64,000 bases of DNA from JASHPR01 sp963795055 (GTDB lineage: Bacteria; Actinomycetota; Actinomycetes; Streptosporangiales; Streptosporangiaceae): NCBI GenBank assembly GCA_963795055.1, contig CAWCGJ010000037.1, positions 1 to 64,000 of the forward strand. Direction: 5' to 3'. Below the pieces are notes generated by a model. It ran no database searches. It saw only the letters and a list, made by a program, of their open reading frames with translations, and had not been told where the DNA came from. The position numbers and the translations under genes were made by a program. Below are positions 60,621 to 64,000 of this stretch, one piece after another. Each line of letters starts with the position of its first letter. The first letter of the stretch is position 1.

Positions 60621-60850
60621 CTCCTCGGCCAGTCGCCATGTCCGGGCCCGGTTAACAAGTAGCCCTGGTCCTGTTCGGGGGCTGGTTCTTCAAGGGACGG
60701 TATGAGCCGCCGCCACGGTGGGGCGTCACCCGAAGGTGCGCACGCGGTGGAATCTTCGGTGGCCGGCCTCTGGCACCGCAGCGCCGCTGAGGCGGCCGTC
60801 TGGCACCACGGTGCCGCCGGGGATCGGGCTGCGGGGGCTGGGTTAGGGGA
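60598..60850 (-). repeat. Repeat module, copy C (intact context)
   Basis: 253 bases matching copy B (53831-54083) in inverted orientation with two mismatches. It covers codons 7-83 of the ORF at 60617-60868 and the first seven codons of the exported protein. Internal self-complementary parts include CACC-CGAA-GGTG, GGCACC-AC-GGTGCC and GCCGC-TGAG-GCGGC. Confidence 0.93.
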
Positions 60851-60868
60851 GTCCGGGTACGGGTTCAT
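60617..60868 (-). CDS. Small hypothetical protein coupled to the exported protein
   Basis: 83 residues. ATG 60868 has AAAGGGAGACGAC upstream. It is Pro/Ala-rich, with a more polar C-terminus (PSLEEPAPEQDQGYLLTGPG, HGDWPRR). The stop overlaps the next start by ATGA. In degenerate copy A the same frame stays open and the ending (PEQDQGSLSTGPGRGDWPRR) differs mostly by substitutions, which favours real coding. No membrane helix or known domain. Function unknown. Confidence 0.6.
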   Translation of the reverse strand: MNPYPDSPNPAPAARSPAAPWCQTAASAALRCQRPATEDSTACAPSGDAPPWRRLIPSLEEPAPEQDQGYLLTGPGHGDWPRR

Positions 60869-60940
60869 GTCGTCTCCCTTTGTTTTGGTGTGTCCGGGCG
60901 GCTACTCATGACCTCGCCGGGTGCCGGATGCGGGTCCTGG

Positions 60941-61079
60941 CTAGGCGTCGGCCCTGCTGGCGACGGTTTGCCCGAGTAGCCAGATGACGGTGGCGATCGC
61001 GAGGGCCCCGGCCACCGCCGGTGCCCTGGTGGAGGACGAATGATTTGTTCACCCGCTCCGGATCTAGACCGCGTGTCAT
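60941..61079 (-). pseudogene. Small membrane protein gene with one frame change
   Basis: ATG 61079 overlaps the stop of the 81-residue gene (ATGA). It reads MTRGLDPERVNKSFVLHQG, then one frame over APAVAGALAIATVIWLLGQT, VASRADA and stop at 60941. The second part is a clean membrane helix. The frame change, near 61020, equals one extra base. Overlap with the gene before it suggests the intact form is a real 45-residue single-helix protein; a sequence error cannot be excluded. Confidence 0.5.
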
Positions 61080-61321
61080 TGCTGCGCCTTGTCTCCGGCG
61101 CCACCAGCGCCCAGCTGGCGCACCGAGATCAGGGACAGGCCGAGATCGCGGACCCTGGCCAGCAGCCCGTGCAGCGCGCACTGATCAGGGAGCAGGCCAG
61201 CGATGATCGTCTGCGTGCCGTCGCTGCTGACCTGGAGGCCGCCGAACCAGTCCGCCCACCGGTCATCGAGGACGCCGTCGACGCGGATCTCGTACCGGGC
61301 GGGACGCCCCGGGTCGCTCAC
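61076..61321 (-). CDS. Conserved hypothetical protein, 81 residues
   Basis: RYEIRVDGVLDDRWADWFGG, LQVSSDGTQTIIAGLLPDQC and ALHGLLARVRDLGLSLISVR have the feel of a well-conserved small alpha/beta protein that I recall in many actinobacteria without a function. GTG 61321 is the likely start. First gene of a four-gene minus-strand operon (this, small membrane protein, 83-residue protein, exported YxFWYxxD protein), divergent from the LAL regulator at 61681. Confidence 0.78.
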   Translation of the reverse strand: MSDPGRPARYEIRVDGVLDDRWADWFGGLQVSSDGTQTIIAGLLPDQCALHGLLARVRDLGLSLISVRQLGAGGAGDKAQQ

Positions 61322-61530
61322 GCCTGCTCATCCCCTCGCCTGGCAGCCATTGCCCGGCCAGCTCCGCGCCGCAACTGCGGAAACGGCGGGGCAGGCCAGG
61401 CCCAGTGGCACCGATCGCGGCCGCCGCACAGGCCTGCCGCGTCCCTGCCAAGCCTGAGAACAGCCATTGCCATCCCTCCGGTCGGTCGGTGTCTTGTTTC
61501 TCCCGGCACACTACGAACGGCCCCCTGGTC

Positions 61531-61605
61531 TGGGCGTCACCCGACGGTGCCCGTGCGGGTGGAATCTTCCGGCGAGGTGCCGGGCACGACAGTGCCGCCG
61601 GGGCT
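61531..61605 (+). repeat. Repeat module, partial copy D
   Basis: GGGCGTCACCCGACGGTGCC, then GGTGGAATCTTCCGG and ACAGTGCCGCCGGGGCTGC, matches the middle and end of copy C with an internal deletion. It lies about 75 bases upstream of the LAL regulator start. Confidence 0.6.
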
Positions 61606-61680
61606 GCCGGCCGGCGGTTAGAATGTCCGCGACCAGTAGCGAGGCTGGCTGTCGCTGGTTGTGCTGAGGGTGGGTCGCTA

Positions 61681-64000
61681 ATGGCTGAGCCGTCTGCGGC
61701 GGCCCCACGCGGGGCCGCCGTGTCCGGGCAGGATGTCCTGCTGGCCACTAAGCTGCACGTGCCCCGCCCGCAGCCGGGCTTCGTGCCCCGCCCGCGCCTG
61801 GTGGAGGCGCTCGATGAGGGGCTGGCGCGGCGGCTGATCCTGGTGTGCGCCCCGGCCGGGTCCGGTAAGACGGCCCTGCTGGCCGACTGGGCCCCGTCTG
61901 GCAACCGGCCGGTGGCCTGGCTGTCGCTGGACGCGGCCGACAACGACCCGGTGCGGTTCTGGCGTCACACGGTGGCCGCGCTGGACCGGGCGCGCCCGGG
62001 GATCGGGGAGAGAGTCGGCCTCCTGCTGGGACCGCCGGCGCCGGCATCCTTCGAGGGGCTGGTGACGGCGCTGATCAACGAGCTGGCCGCCCAGCGCGGT
62101 GGCGGCGAGGTGCTGCTGGTCCTCGATGACTACCACCTGATCGACGCCCAGCCGGTGCACGCCTCGCTGGCGTTCCTGCTGGAGCACCTGCCGCCGGGCC
62201 TGCACCTGGTGCTGGCCAGCCGGGCCGACCCGCCGCTGCCGCTGGCCCGGCTGCGGGCCGGCGCGCAACTGGCCGAGCTGCGCACCGCCGACCTGCGCTT
62301 CAGCGCGGAGGAGGCGGCGACCCTGCTCCGCGAATCGGCTGGTGCTGACCTGCCCGCCGCGGCGGTGGCGGCTTTGGCCGCCCGCACCGAGGGGTGGGTG
62401 GCCGGCCTGCAGCTGGCCGCCCTTTCATTGACGGGGCAGGCGGATCCCGCCGGGTTCGTGGCGGCGTTCAGTGGCAGCCACCGCTATGTCCTGGACTACC
62501 TGGGCGAGGAGGTGCTGGACCGCCAGCAAGAGGAGCTGCGCACCTTCCTGCTGGAAACCTCGCTGCTGGAACGCCTGTCCGGCGGGCTGTGTGATGCGGT
62601 CACCGGTCGCACTGATAGCCAGGCGATGCTGGAGCGGGTGGAGCGGGACGGCCTGTTCCTGGTGCCGCTGGATGAGGTGCGCGGCTGGTGGCGCTACCAC
62701 CACCTGTTCGCCGACCTGCTCCGCGCCCGGCTGCAGCAGCAACGGCCTGGCCGGGTGGCAAGCCTTCACCGGGCCGCGGCCGGCTGGTCAGAGGATCATG
62801 GCCTCGCCGACGACGCGGTGCGCCACGCCCTGGCCGCCGGGGACCCGGCCTGGGCGGCGCGGCTGGTCGAGCGGCACGCCGACGCGTTTCTCCTGCGCAG
62901 CGAAGGCGCGACCCTGCAACGGTGGCTTGCGGCGCTGCCCGCCGGACTGGCCGGCTCGCGGCCGCGGCTGCTGCTGGCCCAGGCGCGCCTGGCTCTCCTC
63001 AGCCACCGCGTGGAGGCGGCCGAGGTCGCGCTGGATGCCGCCGAGCACGCGCTGGCAAGCGCTCCGGGCGTGGCCGATGAGCCGTTCGAGCCTTCTGTCG
63101 GCCGGGCCGCGAGCCACCTGGCCAACGTGCCGGCGGCGATCGCGCTCGGGCGCACCCTCCTCGCCGTGCTCCATGGCGACGCCGAACGCGCGATCAAATT
63201 CGGCCGCCGGACCCTTGCCGAGGTCGGCGAGGACGAGTGGGTGCTGACATCCCACGCCAACGGGTACCTGGGCGTGGCCGAGTGGCTGCGCGGCCAGCTT
63301 GCAGAGGCCGAGCGCGCGCTGTCGTCGAGCATCGCCCAGGGGCGGGCGGCCGGCCAGCCCACCACGACTGCCTGGGGCTACAAGGACCTCGGCGAGGTCC
63401 AGCGGGCCCAGGGCCGCCTGGACACCGCGGCCGGCACCTACCGGCAGGCGCTCGAGGACGCCGCGGCGACAGGCCGGACTGCCCTGCCCGCCGCGGGCAT
63501 CGCGTATGTGGGCCTGGCCGAGGTGGCCTATCAGCGGAACGAGCTCGACACGGCCCTCCGGCACGTCAGTGAGGGAATCGGGGCATGCCGCCAGATGAAC
63601 TTCACCCAGCCGCTGGCCACTGGCCTGGCCACGCTGGCGTGGATCCGGCAGGCCCAGGGCGACGCGGTCGGCGCCCGGGAGGCGATGGAAGAGGCCGCGC
63701 AGGCCGGGCCGGGCCCGGGCGTGGCCGGCCTGCTCAACCCGGTCCCGGCGCAGCGGGCCCGGCTGCAGCTGGCCCAGGGCCAGGTCGCCGCGGCCGCCCG
63801 CTGGGCACAGCAGCGCGGCCTCGGCCCGGACGAACCCGGCTATCCGCGGGAGCCGGAGTACCTGGTCCTGGCCCGGGTGCTGCTCGCCCAGGACCGCCCC
63901 GGCGCGGCACTCGCGCTGCTGGACCGGCTGCACGCGGCGGCCGTCAGCCAAGACCGGGCGGGCAGCGTCATCGAGATCCAGGCGCTGCAGGCGCTCGCGC
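61681..64000 (+). CDS. LAL (MalT-like) LuxR-family regulator, 3' end beyond window
   Basis: 773 codons are present without a stop. After a short leader, LATKLHVPRPQPGFVPRPRL, VEALDEGLARRLILVCAP lead to Walker A AGSGKTALLADW. Walker B is VLLVLDDYHLIDA, with ASRADPPLPLARLRAGAQLA, EGWVAGLQLAALSL and RYHHLFADLLRARLQQQ typical of LAL proteins. TPR-like repeats follow (GEVQRAQGRLDTAAGTYRQA). The C-terminal LuxR HTH is outside the window. ATG 61681 follows GAGGGTGGGTCGCTA. It may control the divergent operon at 60093-61321. Fragments of a close relative lie at 53616-53838. Confidence 0.93.
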   Translation, partial: MAEPSAAAPRGAAVSGQDVLLATKLHVPRPQPGFVPRPRLVEALDEGLARRLILVCAPAGSGKTALLADWAPSGNRPVAWLSLDAADNDPVRFWRHTVAALDRARPGIGERVGLLLGPPAPASFEGLVTALINELAAQRGGGEVLLVLDDYHLIDAQPVHASLAFLLEHLPPGLHLVLASRADPPLPLARLRAGAQLAELRTADLRFSAEEAATLLRESAGADLPAAAVAALAARTEGWVAGLQLAALSLTGQADPAGFVAAFSGSHRYVLDYLGEEVLDRQQEELRTFLLETSLLERLSGGLCDAVTGRTDSQAMLERVERDGLFLVPLDEVRGWWRYHHLFADLLRARLQQQRPGRVASLHRAAAGWSEDHGLADDAVRHALAAGDPAWAARLVERHADAFLLRSEGATLQRWLAALPAGLAGSRPRLLLAQARLALLSHRVEAAEVALDAAEHALASAPGVADEPFEPSVGRAASHLANVPAAIALGRTLLAVLHGDAERAIKFGRRTLAEVGEDEWVLTSHANGYLGVAEWLRGQLAEAERALSSSIAQGRAAGQPTTTAWGYKDLGEVQRAQGRLDTAAGTYRQALEDAAATGRTALPAAGIAYVGLAEVAYQRNELDTALRHVSEGIGACRQMNFTQPLATGLATLAWIRQAQGDAVGAREAMEEAAQAGPGPGVAGLLNPVPAQRARLQLAQGQVAAAARWAQQRGLGPDEPGYPREPEYLVLARVLLAQDRPGAALALLDRLHAAAVSQDRAGSVIEIQALQALA

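Noticed and set aside
53831..60850. The inverted repeats as ends of a classical transposon
   Set aside because: No transposase lies between them, the unit contains host-like coding sequence, and no target duplication flanks it.
50850..61605. Repeat copies as rRNA, tRNA or riboswitch
   Set aside because: No cloverleaf or known aptamer pattern; the unit overlaps ORF ends with an ATGA junction conserved even in degenerate copy A.
1..64000. CRISPR array, prophage, toxin-antitoxin or known defence island
   Set aside because: No spacer-repeat array, phage structural gene or recognisable defence module was found; WD40 and STAND-type ATPases here belong to ordinary regulators or stand-alone proteins.

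Overview
The window is very GC-rich with strong G/C third-position bias, GTG as well as ATG starts and Shine-Dalgarno sequences of the GGAGG type. Its gene content (LAL/MalT-like regulators, PadR-ABC operons, an ECF42-type sigma factor, a NarL-type two-component system, P450, MmgE/PrpD, DUF4232, YciI/DGPF) points to a filamentous actinomycete, probably near Streptosporangiales or Streptomyces. I saw no tRNA, rRNA, CRISPR array or phage structural gene. It reads as accessory chromosome: intact small operons separated by many decayed gene pieces and insertion-sequence remnants.

Layout. 1-4600: N-terminus of a serine recombinase at the left edge, a PadR plus membrane-anchored WD40 pair, a decayed second padR, and an IS110-family transposase. 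4607-10773: two ABC-2 export pairs around a histidine kinase/response regulator pair, all on the minus strand. 11226-12581: fragments of a hydrolase, a tyrosine recombinase and an unidentified gene. 12805-14673: a glycosyltransferase divergent from a TetR regulator over a clear dyad. 14930-17822: SnoaL-like protein, YciI/DGPF protein, ECF42-like sigma factor and SRPBCC protein. 17953-22988: decayed genes around an anti-sigma-factor antagonist, a methyltransferase and an unusual emfourin/PPOX-like fusion. 23320-26650: an IS256-family transposase split by an ISAzo13-family element. 27394-28533: TetR divergent from a DsrE-family gene over a double operator. 29138-32729: padR-ATPase-FtsX permease operon, then an IS21-family end. 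33512-36184: LAL regulator. 36686-41912: five-gene catabolic operon (NmrA-like reductase, resorcylate-decarboxylase-like amidohydrolase, alpha/beta hydrolase, frameshifted aldehyde dehydrogenase, SDR), followed by a truncated amidohydrolase and a P450. 44251-48184: Rho_N-like protein, MBL hydrolase, MmgE/PrpD, YoaK and a second prpD tail. 48981-50761: another ABC exporter. 50878-61321: a mosaic containing a repeated two-gene module, a polysaccharide deacetylase, an MFS/MBL/ABC operon and a small operon of uncharacterised proteins. 61681-64000: start of a second LAL regulator.

Recurring themes. (1) Export pumps paired with local regulators (PadR, two-component, LAL). (2) Gene tails left behind by recombination: the 3' ends of a hydrolase, a PrpD and a deacetylase each occur twice. 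(3) A 253-bp sequence occurs twice in inverted orientation with only two mismatches (53831-54083 and 60598-60850). It covers most of a small ORF plus the start of the ORF that overlaps it, and is the clearest undescribed structure I found. The short operon at 60093-61321 that carries one copy is the best candidate for an uncharacterised system.

Many genes show one-base frame changes. Where the gene is also truncated, decay is the simplest reading. Where the rest is intact (aldehyde dehydrogenase, MBL gene at 52690, small membrane protein at 60941) a sequencing indel is equally possible. All assignments come from reading motifs by eye, without database searches.
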